A stretch of 64,000 nucleotides of DNA from Rhizobiaceae bacterium (GCA_019635695.1 JAHBYZ010000007.1:1-64000), one strand, 5' to 3'; counted from the stretch's first letter, positions 27,734 to 37,796 are shown. Notes: generated by a model not told the origin, from the sequence alone. Program-made: numbers and translations.

Positions 27734-28659
27734 CAGGTGTCCCTCCGCCGCAGGAAGAGCTGAACCACGGTCAGGACCATAACGATGACGAACATGATCA
27801 TCGCCAGCGCCGAGGCGTAACCCGTTTCGAAGAACTCGAATGCCTGCTGGTAGATGTAGAAGGCAAGCACCAGCGTGCCGTTCTCCGGCCCGCCCTCGGT
27901 CATCAGGTAGATGTGGTCGAACACCTTGAATGACCCGATTGTGGTGACGACCATGATGACGAGCGTCGTGGGTCCCAACAGGGGCCAGACGATCCAGCGG
28001 AATATCTGCCAGCTCGACGCACCTTCCAGCCGCGCCGCGGCCTCGTAGTCGCGCGGGATCGCCTGCAGTGCGGCGATGTACAGGATCATGTTCAGCCCGA
28101 CCATCTTGATGACGCGGGTGACAATGACCGCGGCCATGGCCCAATCAGGCTCGCGCAGCCAGTTGGGGCCGTCGATGCCGATGCCGGCGAGCATCTGGTT
28201 GACGAAACCCGCCTCACCCTGGAGCAGAAATTTCCAGACGATCGCCCAGGCGACCGCGGAGGTGACCACCGGCGCGAAGAAAACGGTGCGGAAGAAGACG
28301 ACCCCGGCGAAACGGCGCGACAGCGCCATGGCGAGCGCCAGCGCCAGCGCCATGTTCATCGGCACCAGCCCGATGGCGAAGATCACCGAGTTACGGACGA
28401 CATGCCAGAAGTCGGGATTGACCGTCAGCGCATCGGCATAGTTGGCGAGACCGACATAGGTCGACTGCTGGGTCAGCAGGTTCCACTCGTTGAGCGAGTA
28501 CCAGACCACCGCGACAAGCGGCCCGACGAAGAAGATGAGGAAGCCGGCGAGCGTGGGGCTTATGAAGAGCCATGCCTCCATCGCCTCACGCATCTTCAGC
28601 GTGAGCCACGGCGCGCCCTCGTCACGCGCCGCAACCCGTATCGCCGGCTTCCCCGCCAC
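27733..28659 (-). CDS. Carbohydrate ABC transporter permease (MalF family)
   Basis: A 308-residue permease with six hydrophobic helices and the EAA-type loop DYEAAARLEGASSWQIFRWI near residue 210. The N-terminus carries a short cytosolic extension. It starts nine bases after the binding-protein stop and overlaps the MalG-type gene. The substrate is unknown; the neighbouring enolase-superfamily gene suggests a sugar acid or derivative. Confidence 0.93.
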   Translation of the reverse strand: MAGKPAIRVAARDEGAPWLTLKMREAMEAWLFISPTLAGFLIFFVGPLVAVVWYSLNEWNLLTQQSTYVGLANYADALTVNPDFWHVVRNSVIFAIGLVPMNMALALALAMALSRRFAGVVFFRTVFFAPVVTSAVAWAIVWKFLLQGEAGFVNQMLAGIGIDGPNWLREPDWAMAAVIVTRVIKMVGLNMILYIAALQAIPRDYEAAARLEGASSWQIFRWIVWPLLGPTTLVIMVVTTIGSFKVFDHIYLMTEGGPENGTLVLAFYIYQQAFEFFETGYASALAMIMFVIVMVLTVVQLFLRRRDT

Positions 28660-28668
28660 CCCGATCTC

Positions 28669-29907
28669 CTAGAGCAGCGGCTGGATGGCCGTGCAGACGG
28701 CCTTGAGCGATTCCTCGACATTGGCGTCGGCGCGCCACAGCGCGTCGATCTTGGGCTTCATCGCGGCCAGGATCTGCGGGCTCTTCTCATGGCTCGGCAG
28801 CACCTTGCCCTTCGCGATAGCGTCGGCCACCACCTTCATCTGCTCCGCCGGGATGAGCTTGTTGGACGTGATGAAACCTTCGCTTGCCAGCACCGACTGG
28901 CGCGCCGGCGGGAAGAATTGCGCCATCGTTGCGACGTTCTCCTTGTTCGTCATGTGGGCGACGAACTCGGCGGCCAGCTCCTTCTGCTTGCCGGTCGTGA
29001 AGATGACGATCGCCGCCTGGCCGATGACCGGCGACTCGCCGCCGGGGCCGGTCGGCAGCGGCGCGATGCCCCAGTTGAAGCCGGCCTTCGCCATCAGCGA
29101 AGCGCGGGAGATCTGGTTGATCGTCATGGCCGAGCCACCGGAGAAATAGTCGCCCTGCTCGCCCGGCGGTACAATCGACTTGTCCTTGAACACCATGTCG
29201 TGCAGCTGCTGCACGGCGGCTATCGCCTCCGGCTTGTCGAAGCCGCATTCCTTGTTGGCCCATACGTCGCCGCCATAGGCGCGGATCGGCGGCATCAGCG
29301 CGTGCATGATGCGGCTGTCGTAACCCTGGCCGTCCTTGAACTCGAAGCCGAACTTGCCGTTGGCTTCCTTGAGCTTCGCCGCGACTTCCTGGAATTTCGC
29401 CATGTCCCACTCACCCTTGGCGGCGAGTTGCAGCGGATCTTCGAGGCCCGCCTTGTCGAACATGTCCTTGTTGTAGAAGATCACGAATGGCGAGGTGGAG
29501 AAGGGCACGCCCCACACCTTGCCCCCGCCGCTCCACAGACCCATGGCCGGCGCCGACAGGTCAGCGAAGTCGTAGCCTGGGGCATTGTTGAGCGTCGGCG
29601 CGAGATCGTCGATGACGCCGGCATTGGCGAAGGTCGAGGCCGCGTCCTCCATCATCCAGCCGAGATCGGGCGCGTTGCCGCCGGCGAGCTGGAAGGTCAG
29701 CTTCTGCGTGTAGTCCGCCGGCGGGATGGTTTCGTATTTGACAGTCACGTCTGGATGCGTCGCCTTGAAGCTCTCGGCAAAGCCGTTGAGCATCTTCAGG
29801 TGCGCTTCGTTGCCGGTCCAGATGGTCACGCGCAGCTCGGCCGACCATGCGGCCGACGATGCCAGCGCCAGCACGGATGCTGCGAGGAATGTTGTTGCGG
29901 CTTTCAT
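28669..29907 (-). CDS. Extracellular solute-binding protein, family 1 (sugar ABC transporter)
   Basis: The 412-residue protein has a signal peptide (MKAATTFLAASVLALAS, cleavage after SAAWSA-E) and type II binding-protein features: LRVTIWTGNEAHLKMLNGFA, TVKYETIPPADYTQKL and the domain-2 segment PFSTSPFVIFYNKDMFDKAG. It captures the substrate for the MalFGK-type importer downstream. It follows the SDR gene by 76 bp, still on the same strand, so it may be cotranscribed with it. Confidence 0.93.
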   Translation of the reverse strand: MKAATTFLAASVLALASSAAWSAELRVTIWTGNEAHLKMLNGFAESFKATHPDVTVKYETIPPADYTQKLTFQLAGGNAPDLGWMMEDAASTFANAGVIDDLAPTLNNAPGYDFADLSAPAMGLWSGGGKVWGVPFSTSPFVIFYNKDMFDKAGLEDPLQLAAKGEWDMAKFQEVAAKLKEANGKFGFEFKDGQGYDSRIMHALMPPIRAYGGDVWANKECGFDKPEAIAAVQQLHDMVFKDKSIVPPGEQGDYFSGGSAMTINQISRASLMAKAGFNWGIAPLPTGPGGESPVIGQAAIVIFTTGKQKELAAEFVAHMTNKENVATMAQFFPPARQSVLASEGFITSNKLIPAEQMKVVADAIAKGKVLPSHEKSPQILAAMKPKIDALWRADANVEESLKAVCTAIQPLL

Positions 29908-29983
29908 CGGGTCTCCTCCCTTGGGTTACTCAGCCGTTTCAGGAAAGGTTTCCCGCCGCCTGCGCGACGGGCATGCAAGTGGT

Positions 29984-30769
29984 CTAGGCAGCCTCCCCCG
30001 GCAGTGCGCCGGGCGCGTCGCCGATGGTCCAGCCGCCATCGACGGGGATGTTGATGCCGGTCACGTAGGACGCGGCGTCGGAGCAGAGGAACAGCGCCGC
30101 GCCGACCAGATCGTCAGGTCGGCCGGGCCGTCCGACGGGGATTTTTGCGACGACGGCGCGCCGGAATGCCGGATCGGCGTAGCGCTCAGTGTTTTTCTCG
30201 ATTTCGATGGCGCCGGGCGAGACGACGTTCATCGTCACGCCCCTGCCGGCCACGTCGCGTGCGATGGCGCGCACCGCCGTCAGCTGCGCCGACTTGATAG
30301 CCGCGTATGCGACTGTTTCGGCACGCGGCCGCGACGCCATGACGGAGCCGGTGGCAACCACCCTGCCCCAGCCGCGCGCGGCCATCTCAGGCACCAGCTT
30401 CTGCGTCAGGGCCAGCAGCGACAGGAAATTCGCCGAGACATGAGCCAGCACCTGTTGCGCCGAAATCTCGGTCCACGGTCCGCGCCGCTCGATGGCCGCA
30501 TTGGCGACCAGGATGTCGATAGGTCCGTGCTTGCCAAGCACCTCGTCGGCCAGGCGCGCTGCCGCGCCTTCCTGCGTGAAATCCGCTTCCAGCACCGGCG
30601 CGCCGCCGACGAGCTTCGCCGTCTCCGCAGCACCGGCCACGTCGCCGAAATGATGCATCACCACCTCGGCGCCCTGCTCCCGCAACCCGAGCGCTATCGC
30701 CCGCCCGATACCAGAACTTGCTCCGGTCACCAGCGCGCGACGCCCTTCGAGTGAGAAGCGGCCGCTCAT
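29984..30769 (-). CDS. SDR family NAD(P)-dependent oxidoreductase
   Basis: The 261-residue short-chain dehydrogenase has TGASSGIG (cofactor loop), the NAA segment VANAAIE, catalytic Ser in ATGSVMAS and a YxxxK motif in AYAAIKSAQ, then SPGAIEIE and a C-terminal GGWTIGD. It starts by an ATGA overlap with the regulator gene, so the two are coupled. In the context of sugar transport and an enolase-superfamily dehydratase, oxidation of a sugar or sugar acid is likely, but the substrate is not determined. Confidence 0.9.
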   Translation of the reverse strand: MSGRFSLEGRRALVTGASSGIGRAIALGLREQGAEVVMHHFGDVAGAAETAKLVGGAPVLEADFTQEGAAARLADEVLGKHGPIDILVANAAIERRGPWTEISAQQVLAHVSANFLSLLALTQKLVPEMAARGWGRVVATGSVMASRPRAETVAYAAIKSAQLTAVRAIARDVAGRGVTMNVVSPGAIEIEKNTERYADPAFRRAVVAKIPVGRPGRPDDLVGAALFLCSDAASYVTGINIPVDGGWTIGDAPGALPGEAA

Positions 30770-31545
30770 GGCTTGCGCTTCCCCGGCGCGGCCTGCTCCG
30801 GCTTGAGCTTGCCGGCCACCTCCAGCGAGGCGATATCGGCGGCCGCATAATGCTTGGCGATGCACTGCGCGGCACGATCCTCGTCGCCACTCTCGATCGC
30901 ATCGAAAAGCGCGACGTGTCTGTCAATCGTCGCCTGCCAGTCTGCGGCGCTGCGGTTGGCACGGCGCGAGAACAGCTCCGACACCTCGCGCTGCACCGAG
31001 CGCATGCCCTCCATCTGCACGCGGATCATCGAATTGCCGGTGGCCATGGCCAGGCCCAGATGGAACAGGATGTCGGCCTCGGTGAAGGCCGCAGGATCGC
31101 CCAGCCCGTCCTGCATCTCCGTCAGCGCGCGCTGCATGGCGGCCATGCCGGCCTTGTCGCGGCGCTGCGCCGCCAGCCGCGCAATGCCGGTCTCGATGAC
31201 GCGGCGCATCTCGTTGGCCTCGCGCAGCCGCGTCAGGCTCGAACGCACCGCATAGCCGTAGATGCGCTCCAGGGATTCGCCGTTCAGGGCCTTCGCGCGG
31301 GCGACCTTGCCCTGCTGGGTGAAGATCAGGCCGGCGGCGGTCAGATTGCGCAGCGCCTCGCGGGCGATGGGTTTCGAGACGCCGAATTCCTTGGCGATCT
31401 CGCCTTCCGGCGGCAGCGGCTCGCCTGGCGCAATGCGGCCGTCGAACAGCGCGGCGGCGATCGCGTCCGACACTGTGTCGGCCAGCCGCGCGGGGCTTGC
31501 CGGCTTGGCCGAGAACAGCGGCTTCCTGCCCGGTTCTGCGCTCAT
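30766..31545 (-). CDS. GntR-family transcriptional regulator (FadR/FCD type)
   Basis: A 259-residue regulator: winged helix with IAKEFGVSKPIAREALRNLTAAG (about 45-75) and an FCD effector domain with FTEADILFHLGLAMATGN and TIDRHVALFDAIESGD. The ATG at 31545 has GGAGG three bases upstream; a longer frame from 31617 reads through probable promoter DNA. It heads the SDR-importer operon and diverges from the enolase-superfamily gene, so it probably controls both through the inverted repeats at 31590-31624. Confidence 0.9.
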   Translation of the reverse strand: MSAEPGRKPLFSAKPASPARLADTVSDAIAAALFDGRIAPGEPLPPEGEIAKEFGVSKPIAREALRNLTAAGLIFTQQGKVARAKALNGESLERIYGYAVRSSLTRLREANEMRRVIETGIARLAAQRRDKAGMAAMQRALTEMQDGLGDPAAFTEADILFHLGLAMATGNSMIRVQMEGMRSVQREVSELFSRRANRSAADWQATIDRHVALFDAIESGDEDRAAQCIAKHYAAADIASLEVAGKLKPEQAAPGKRKP

Positions 31546-31589
31546 GTTCCTCCGCGCAGACGCCTCCCTGACGCCTGCATCGCGTAATC

Positions 31590-31624
31590 GGTAACACGAC
31601 CTTACCCAACTTAGCAACTAAGTT
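31590..31624. promoter_or_regulatory. Two adjacent 17-bp inverted repeats between divergent operons
   Basis: GGTAA-N7-TTACC (31590-31606) lies next to AACTTAG-CAA-CTAAGTT (31608-31624), both perfect in their arms. A third overlapping pair, GCAACT-N9-AGTTGC (31614-31634), extends the symmetry. Two equal-length dyads, 18 bp apart centre to centre, in a divergent spacer beside a GntR gene are strong operator candidates. Confidence 0.6.
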
Positions 31625-31707
31625 TATCAGTTGCCAAGCAATCCGGTTTCGCGATAGGGATTGCTGCGCGTCCGGTCCGCGTCCGGCGCACCCGAGGGAG
31701 GAATTCG

Positions 31708-32850
31708 GTGACGGAAAGTACAGCCAGCGGTGTGGACATCCGCATCACCGACGTCATCGCGCATCCGCTCTCGCAGACGCTGCCGCACCCGACCGTCACC
31801 TCCTGGGGGCGATACACCGACGTCTCGATCTGCCTGGTCGAGGTGCGCACGGATGCCGGAATCACCGGCGTCGGCGAAGCGCTCGCCCGCTTCTCGCCCA
31901 AGGCCTATGCGGAGCTGATCGAGACGTCGCTCAAGCCGCGTCTCGTCGGCCAGAATCCCTGCGACATCACCGCCCACTGGCGCACGATGCGCCGCGCGCT
32001 CTCCGGCCGTTCCGGCGGCATGCTGTTCGAGGCCATCGCGGGCGTCGACATCGCGCTGTGGGATATTCTCGGCAAGGTCGCCAACATGCCCATCCACCGC
32101 CTGCTCGGCGGCATGGGACGCACAGAGGTGCCCTGCTACGCGGCTTCGGTAAACTGGGGCGACGACGACTTCATGGCGCGCGAACTCGACCGCTACCTGG
32201 AGAAAGGCTTTCCGCGCATCAAGGTGAAGGTGGCGAACCCGGTGAAGGACGCGATCCGCCGCATCGAACTTCTGCGCAAGCGCGCAGGCGACGACATCGA
32301 TCTGTGCGTCGACGCCAACTGGGCCTACACGCTGCCTGAGGCCATCGAGGTTGGCCGCGCGCTGTCGGCCAACCGCTATTTCTGGTTCGAGGAGCCGCTG
32401 CGCCCCGAGGACGAGGACGGCTACGAGGAGCTGCATGCTCGCTGCGACACACCACTTGCCGCCGGCGAGAGCAACTACACACTCGACCAGTGCATGCGCC
32501 TCGTCGCCAACCGCACGCTTAACTATCTACAGCCCGACGTGGCACGTTCCGGCGGCATCTCGGAGACGCGGCGCATGGCCGAGTTCGCCGCCGCGCACGA
32601 CGTGCAGTACGCGCCGCATATCGGCATGTCGGGCATCATCTGCGAGGTCGCCAGCGTGCATCTCGCCGCCGCGATGCCGAACGTCAAGGCAATGGAGTGC
32701 GAGACGGATTCAAGTCCGTTCAAGACCTGGATCACCGGCCAGCCGCCCGGCGCCGACCGCCAGAAGAACGGCATGCTGCCGGTGCCCACCGGCCCCGGCC
32801 TCGGCGTAGAAGTCGACTGGGATGCGGTGGCGCGGCTGAGGGTGCAGTGA
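31708..32850 (+). CDS. Mandelate racemase/muconate lactonizing enzyme family protein (enolase superfamily, sugar-acid dehydratase-like)
   Basis: The 380-residue enzyme starts at a GTG with GAGGGAGGA five bases upstream. After the capping domain it shows the enolase-superfamily active site: KxK with Lys172 and Lys174 (IKVKVA), metal ligands Asp202 (VDANW), Glu228 (FEEP) and Glu254 (AAGESN), and the His304-Asp277 pair (YAPHIG, QPDVARS). This Lys plus His/Asp arrangement occurs in acid-sugar dehydratases and racemases. It is the first gene of a three-gene operon whose other members are uncharacterised, and it overlaps the second by TGATG. The substrate is probably the solute brought in by the divergent importer. 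Confidence 0.9.
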   Translation: MTESTASGVDIRITDVIAHPLSQTLPHPTVTSWGRYTDVSICLVEVRTDAGITGVGEALARFSPKAYAELIETSLKPRLVGQNPCDITAHWRTMRRALSGRSGGMLFEAIAGVDIALWDILGKVANMPIHRLLGGMGRTEVPCYAASVNWGDDDFMARELDRYLEKGFPRIKVKVANPVKDAIRRIELLRKRAGDDIDLCVDANWAYTLPEAIEVGRALSANRYFWFEEPLRPEDEDGYEELHARCDTPLAAGESNYTLDQCMRLVANRTLNYLQPDVARSGGISETRRMAEFAAAHDVQYAPHIGMSGIICEVASVHLAAAMPNVKAMECETDSSPFKTWITGQPPGADRQKNGMLPVPTGPGLGVEVDWDAVARLRVQ

Positions 32851-33758
32851 TGACCATCCAGAAGACCCCCACTGCCGACATGGCCGAGGCGCTTCGCCTC
32901 GCCATGCTGCGAGCCAACCCCGACCTGTCGCGCTTCGACCCGCTGCCGCGCATCATCAGCCACGACGATTTTTCGCGCGGCCATTGCGGCTGGTCGCAAC
33001 TGGTGGGCAACTACGAGGACGACCTCGACACCATGCTGCCGGGCTACGCGCAGCACACCAGCGCCATGATCTCGACGCTCGGCCACTGGGACGCCGGCTC
33101 GCATGGCGGCATGGACTCGTCCTATGCGCTGAAGATCGCCACGCGGGCCCGCGCGGGCGCCCGCAACGTCGCCATCAAGCGCCACACTTTTCGCAAGCGT
33201 GGACCGATCCGCTTCGAGGTCTATTTCACCTTCAAGCCGGAGGCGAACGAACTCGCGCTCTCCGAGACCGACGTTCGGTCGGTCGGCTTCCTGTTCGACC
33301 TGCAGGGCGGCGACCGCGACAACGCCGACGACCGCATCATGCCGCATATCCGCTTCCTCAACGCGGAGAATGGCAAGCATGTGCAGAAATGGCAGTTCAA
33401 GCCGGAAACGACCAAGTTCAAGACCATCGGCACGGCCGACAAGACGGTCAGCCACGACCACCTCGCGCCGGAAGGCTGGCGTGACCTGCCCGATGGCGGC
33501 CAGCGCCTCTGCTACAACGAGATACCGACCAAGATTAACTGGACCTACCTCTGCTTCGACTTCGATCTGGAGTCGATGCGCGCCACCGGTTTCCGCTGCA
33601 ACGACCGCACCTTCGACATGTCGGGCTTCCGGTCGATCAGCATCCCGGCCATGAAGAACCTCTGGTGCATGCTCAATTTCTGCCTGTTCGCCGAGACCGA
33701 CACGGACAAGCGCGCCTTCCTCTATGTCGACTCGGTCTGCATCTCGGGTGATTTCTGA
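32850..33758 (+). CDS. Conserved protein of unknown function (302 residues, predicted beta-rich)
   Basis: No enzymatic family could be recognised with confidence; it may belong to an unnamed DUF family (DUF6772-like is a memory-based guess). The sequence alternates short strands rich in Phe and Asp, such as GPIRFEVYFTFKPEANEL, YLCFDFDLESM and MLNFCLFAET, and contains conserved-looking polar clusters HDDFSRGHCGW and GHWDAGSHGGMDSSYALK. This pattern suits a beta-sandwich like a lectin or carbohydrate-binding module. There is no signal peptide or membrane segment, so a cytosolic location is likely. Both ends overlap neighbours by TGATG, which implies a shared function with the enolase-superfamily enzyme. 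Confidence 0.7.
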   Translation: MTIQKTPTADMAEALRLAMLRANPDLSRFDPLPRIISHDDFSRGHCGWSQLVGNYEDDLDTMLPGYAQHTSAMISTLGHWDAGSHGGMDSSYALKIATRARAGARNVAIKRHTFRKRGPIRFEVYFTFKPEANELALSETDVRSVGFLFDLQGGDRDNADDRIMPHIRFLNAENGKHVQKWQFKPETTKFKTIGTADKTVSHDHLAPEGWRDLPDGGQRLCYNEIPTKINWTYLCFDFDLESMRATGFRCNDRTFDMSGFRSISIPAMKNLWCMLNFCLFAETDTDKRAFLYVDSVCISGDF

Positions 33759-34093
33759 TGCTGCCGGAAAACATCACCGCCGTCGTCGGACGCAACGACC
33801 GCTGGACGGGAAATGCCGCCAGCGAGCCCCACGAATGCGGCTGGGCGCGCGAAGCGATTATTTTCGTGCGCGCGCTCAAGACCCCGAAAGGCAAGCAGCC
33901 CGTCGCCCGTGTCGAGATCTCGCCGGACGGGATGCGCTGGCTGCCGGAGGGCACCGAAGCGGCGATGCCGTCGGAAAAGGACGGCATCATTGCTTTGCGG
34001 GTCAATCATTTCGGCAACTGGCTCCGAGTCTCGGCAGATTTTGGCAACGATGCCGAATCCACAGTGCTGGTGACCATCCACCTGAAGGCGTGA
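33758..34093 (+). CDS. Small conserved protein of unknown function (111 residues)
   Basis: Beta-rich, without cysteine-rich motif, signal peptide or membrane helix. Distinct segments are ECGWAREAIIFVRALK, VARVEISPDGMRWLPEG and VNHFGNWLRVSADFG, the last resembling strands of a small immunoglobulin-like or jelly-roll domain. The ATG overlaps the stop of the previous gene (TGATG), and the gene ends one base before the converging crotonase gene. Coupling to the 302-residue protein suggests they act as a pair, perhaps as subunits or as the two halves of one binding protein. Confidence 0.65.
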   Translation: MLPENITAVVGRNDRWTGNAASEPHECGWAREAIIFVRALKTPKGKQPVARVEISPDGMRWLPEGTEAAMPSEKDGIIALRVNHFGNWLRVSADFGNDAESTVLVTIHLKA

Positions 34094-34094
34094 G

Positions 34095-34877
34095 CTATCC
34101 CCGCTTCGCCATGAATGCCGCCATCGCGGCCTGCGCCTCGGGCAGAGCGAGGTTCACCGACAGCATGGCCTGGAGCATCTTCAGCTTCGCTTCGACGTCG
34201 TGGTTAACGACCGAATAGAACGCCGTGCGCCCCAGCGCGACGGCATGCGGCGCCGCCTTCGCCAGCTTTTCCACCAGTGCGTCAACCGCCGCATCGAGCC
34301 TGTCCGCAGGCGCCACCTCGGTGACGAAACCGAGCGCCCTGCCCTCGGCGGCGCTCACCCGCTCGCCGGTCAGCATCAGCCTCAGCACCTGCCTGGGCTG
34401 CATCGAGATCAGCAGCGGCACGGTCACCATGTAAGGCCAGATGCCGACGCCGATCTCCGGCAGGCCGAAGGTAGCACTCTCGCCGGCCACGACGAAGTCG
34501 CAGGCGACTGCAAGGCCAAAACCGCCGGCCAGCGCGTGGCCCTGCACGCGGGCGATGGTCGGCTTGCCGAGTTCCCACAGATCGCGGAATAGCGCAGCAA
34601 GTTCACCGCGCGCCTCGTGAGCGGCGAGCGAGTGGGTCTCGCCCGCGCCCATCTGGCCGATATCGCCGCCCGCGCAGAAGGCCTTTTCGCCCGCGCCGGT
34701 GAGCACGACGGCGCGCACGTCGCCGTCCGCCTTCGCCCGGGCCAGCCCGTCGCGCAGCGCGGCCAGCACCTCGCGGGTCAGTGCGTTGCGCTGCTGCGGC
34801 CGGTTGATCGTCAGCGTCAGCCGCGCGCCGCGCCGCTCGGCAACCACGACGCCGGCTTCCTGCTTTTCCGTGTCCAT
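34095..34877 (-). CDS. Enoyl-CoA hydratase/isomerase family protein
   Basis: A 260-residue crotonase-fold protein with INRPQQRNALTREV, FCAGGDIGQM and HALAGGFGLAVACD. The first catalytic Glu of hydratases (Glu144) is replaced by Gly in GGFGL, while the second (Glu164) is kept in FGLPEIGVGIWP. This is the reverse of the crotonase at 2917, so plain hydratase activity is doubtful; isomerase or other CoA chemistry is possible. The start at 34877 has GGAGGAG upstream. It stands alone and diverges from the alpha/beta hydrolase gene. Confidence 0.87.
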   Translation of the reverse strand: MDTEKQEAGVVVAERRGARLTLTINRPQQRNALTREVLAALRDGLARAKADGDVRAVVLTGAGEKAFCAGGDIGQMGAGETHSLAAHEARGELAALFRDLWELGKPTIARVQGHALAGGFGLAVACDFVVAGESATFGLPEIGVGIWPYMVTVPLLISMQPRQVLRLMLTGERVSAAEGRALGFVTEVAPADRLDAAVDALVEKLAKAAPHAVALGRTAFYSVVNHDVEAKLKMLQAMLSVNLALPEAQAAMAAFMAKRG

Positions 34878-34962
34878 GGGGCTCCTCCGTGCGGGCAGAC
34901 TATTGGCGGGCGCTTCACCGCGCAAATGCCTGTGCTATTCACGTTCGGCACAGGAGGTTTCC

Positions 34963-35847
34963 ATGCGCGACAGGCTGGCAGCGGCGTTCGAGATCGACGG
35001 GCACAGGCTCGGCCTTGTCGAGCGGGACGCCGAACATCGCGATGGCTTCGTCGTCGAGGCGCTGACCTTCGCCACCGCTTCCCGCGAACATTTCCGCGCC
35101 TTGATGACCCGCCCCGCGGGCGCAGGTCCTCACCCGGCCATCCTCTACATCCACGCCCACGGCAACCGCCACGACATTGGCGCTTCGGAGCTTTTGGACG
35201 GCCGTCCAGCCTTGGTCTCGCCGCTCGGGCCGCTGCTGGCGCAGATGGGCTACGCCACGCTTTGCATCGACCTGCCCGGCTTCGGCAGCCGCGCCACCGC
35301 CAGCGAGAGCGCACTCGCCAAGGCGCGGCTGTGGCGCGGGAAGTCGCTGGCCGGGCAGATGCTCGGCGAGCTGCATTCGGCAGTCGACTGGCTGGCCAAC
35401 CAGCGGAATTTGGACGCGACCCGCATCGGCGCGTTCGGCATCTCCATGGGCGCGACGTTCGCCTACTGGCTGGCGGCGGTCGATCCGCGCATCGCCTGCA
35501 CGGTGCAGCTCTGCTGCTACGCCGACTACGACGTGCTGATCGAGAGCGGCGCGCACGACCTGCACGGCATCTACCTGACCGTGCCGGGCCTGCTGAACAT
35601 CGCCTCCAACGGCGAGATCGCGGGGCTAGCCGCGCCGCGATCGCAATTCATCGGCTTCGGCGACCAGGATCCTCTGACGCCGCCGGCAGCGGTCGACAAG
35701 GCGCTCGCCGCCACCCACGCAGCCTATGCCGCTGCCGCCGCGCCGGACAATCTGGCGCTGCATCGCGAAGCCAATCTCGGCCATCGCGAAAGCCCGGCCA
35801 TGCGCGAGGCGTGGCTCGGTTTCCTGCACAAGCATCTACCGGCCTGA
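34963..35847 (+). CDS. Alpha/beta hydrolase (dienelactone hydrolase-like)
   Basis: The 294-residue cytosolic hydrolase has the oxyanion segment YIHAHGNRHD, the nucleophile elbow FGISMG, an acid in GFGDQDPLTPP and a C-terminal catalytic His in EANLGHRES. The perfect AGGAGGT ends four bases before the ATG at 34963. It resembles acetyl-xylan esterase and dienelactone hydrolase-type esterases; a substrate is not apparent. The patatin-like gene follows ten bases later. Confidence 0.88.
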   Translation: MRDRLAAAFEIDGHRLGLVERDAEHRDGFVVEALTFATASREHFRALMTRPAGAGPHPAILYIHAHGNRHDIGASELLDGRPALVSPLGPLLAQMGYATLCIDLPGFGSRATASESALAKARLWRGKSLAGQMLGELHSAVDWLANQRNLDATRIGAFGISMGATFAYWLAAVDPRIACTVQLCCYADYDVLIESGAHDLHGIYLTVPGLLNIASNGEIAGLAAPRSQFIGFGDQDPLTPPAAVDKALAATHAAYAAAAAPDNLALHREANLGHRESPAMREAWLGFLHKHLPA

Positions 35848-35857
35848 GGGAGGCACC

Positions 35858-36781
35858 ATGCAGCGATACCGCATAGGTCTGGCGCTTGGCGGCGGCGCGG
35901 CGCGCGGCTGGTCGCATATCGGTGTCATCGAGGTCCTGCTGGAAGCCGGCATCCGGCCCGAATTCGTGGCGGGCACTTCCATCGGCGCCATCGTCGGCGG
36001 GGCGCTGGCGGCGGGCCGCTTCGACGCGCTCAAGACATGGGCGCTGACGGTAGACCGGACCAAGGTCGCCAGCCTCGTCGACGTGAAACTCACCACCGGC
36101 GGGCTGGTCGAGGGCGAACGCATCCGCCAGCAGATGCGCGATCTCGGCCTCGGCGAGCCGATCGAAAACCTGCCGGCAACGTTTGCCGCGGTCGCTACCG
36201 ACCTCGGCGACGGCCGGGAGGTCTGGCTTCGGCAAGGACCGCTCGACGTCGCCATCCGGGCCTCGATCGGGCTGCCCGGCATCTTCAGCCCGTGCCTGGT
36301 CGACGGTCGCTGGCTCGTCGATGGGGGCCTCGCCAACCAGGTTCCGGTGTCGACATGCCGCGCGCTCGGCTCCAACTTCGTCATAGCGGTGGGCCTCAGC
36401 GACGGCATGCTGTCCAAGCACGCCGACGAGCTGACGCCGTTTCCAGCCGCCGGCGAGCCTACGGTGCGCGGTCGCATCGTCGACGTGCTTTCGCAGGTGC
36501 CGGGACCGTGGGGCACGCAGGTAGCAGCGGCCGCATCCGAGCTCCTGACGGGAGGACCGCGTACGCCCAGCTATTTCAGCGTGCTCGCAAACTCGCTGAA
36601 CATCATGCAGGATCGGATTACGCGCTCGCGGATGGCGGGCGAGCCGCCGCATGTGATGATTTCGCCGCACGTGCCCTTCATCCAGCTCCTCGATTTCCAC
36701 CGGGCTGCCGAGGCAATTGCCGCCGGCCGCGAGGCCGCGGAGCGGGCCCTGCCATTTATCAGGGAGCAGCTGGCGCGCTGA
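35858..36781 (+). CDS. Patatin-like phospholipase family protein
   Basis: A 307-residue lipid acyl hydrolase with the Ser-Asp dyad of patatins: the oxyanion motif GGGAARG (11-17), nucleophile Ser41 in GTSIG and Asp155 in DGG. It is similar to the RssA/YchK-type small patatins. It is probably cotranscribed with the alpha/beta hydrolase gene and converges with the ATPase gene three bases downstream. The physiological lipid is unknown. Confidence 0.92.
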   Translation: MQRYRIGLALGGGAARGWSHIGVIEVLLEAGIRPEFVAGTSIGAIVGGALAAGRFDALKTWALTVDRTKVASLVDVKLTTGGLVEGERIRQQMRDLGLGEPIENLPATFAAVATDLGDGREVWLRQGPLDVAIRASIGLPGIFSPCLVDGRWLVDGGLANQVPVSTCRALGSNFVIAVGLSDGMLSKHADELTPFPAAGEPTVRGRIVDVLSQVPGPWGTQVAAAASELLTGGPRTPSYFSVLANSLNIMQDRITRSRMAGEPPHVMISPHVPFIQLLDFHRAAEAIAAGREAAERALPFIREQLAR

Positions 36782-36784
36782 GCC

Positions 36785-37786
<1,002 letters not shown>

Positions 37787-37796
37787 GCCCCTCCCC

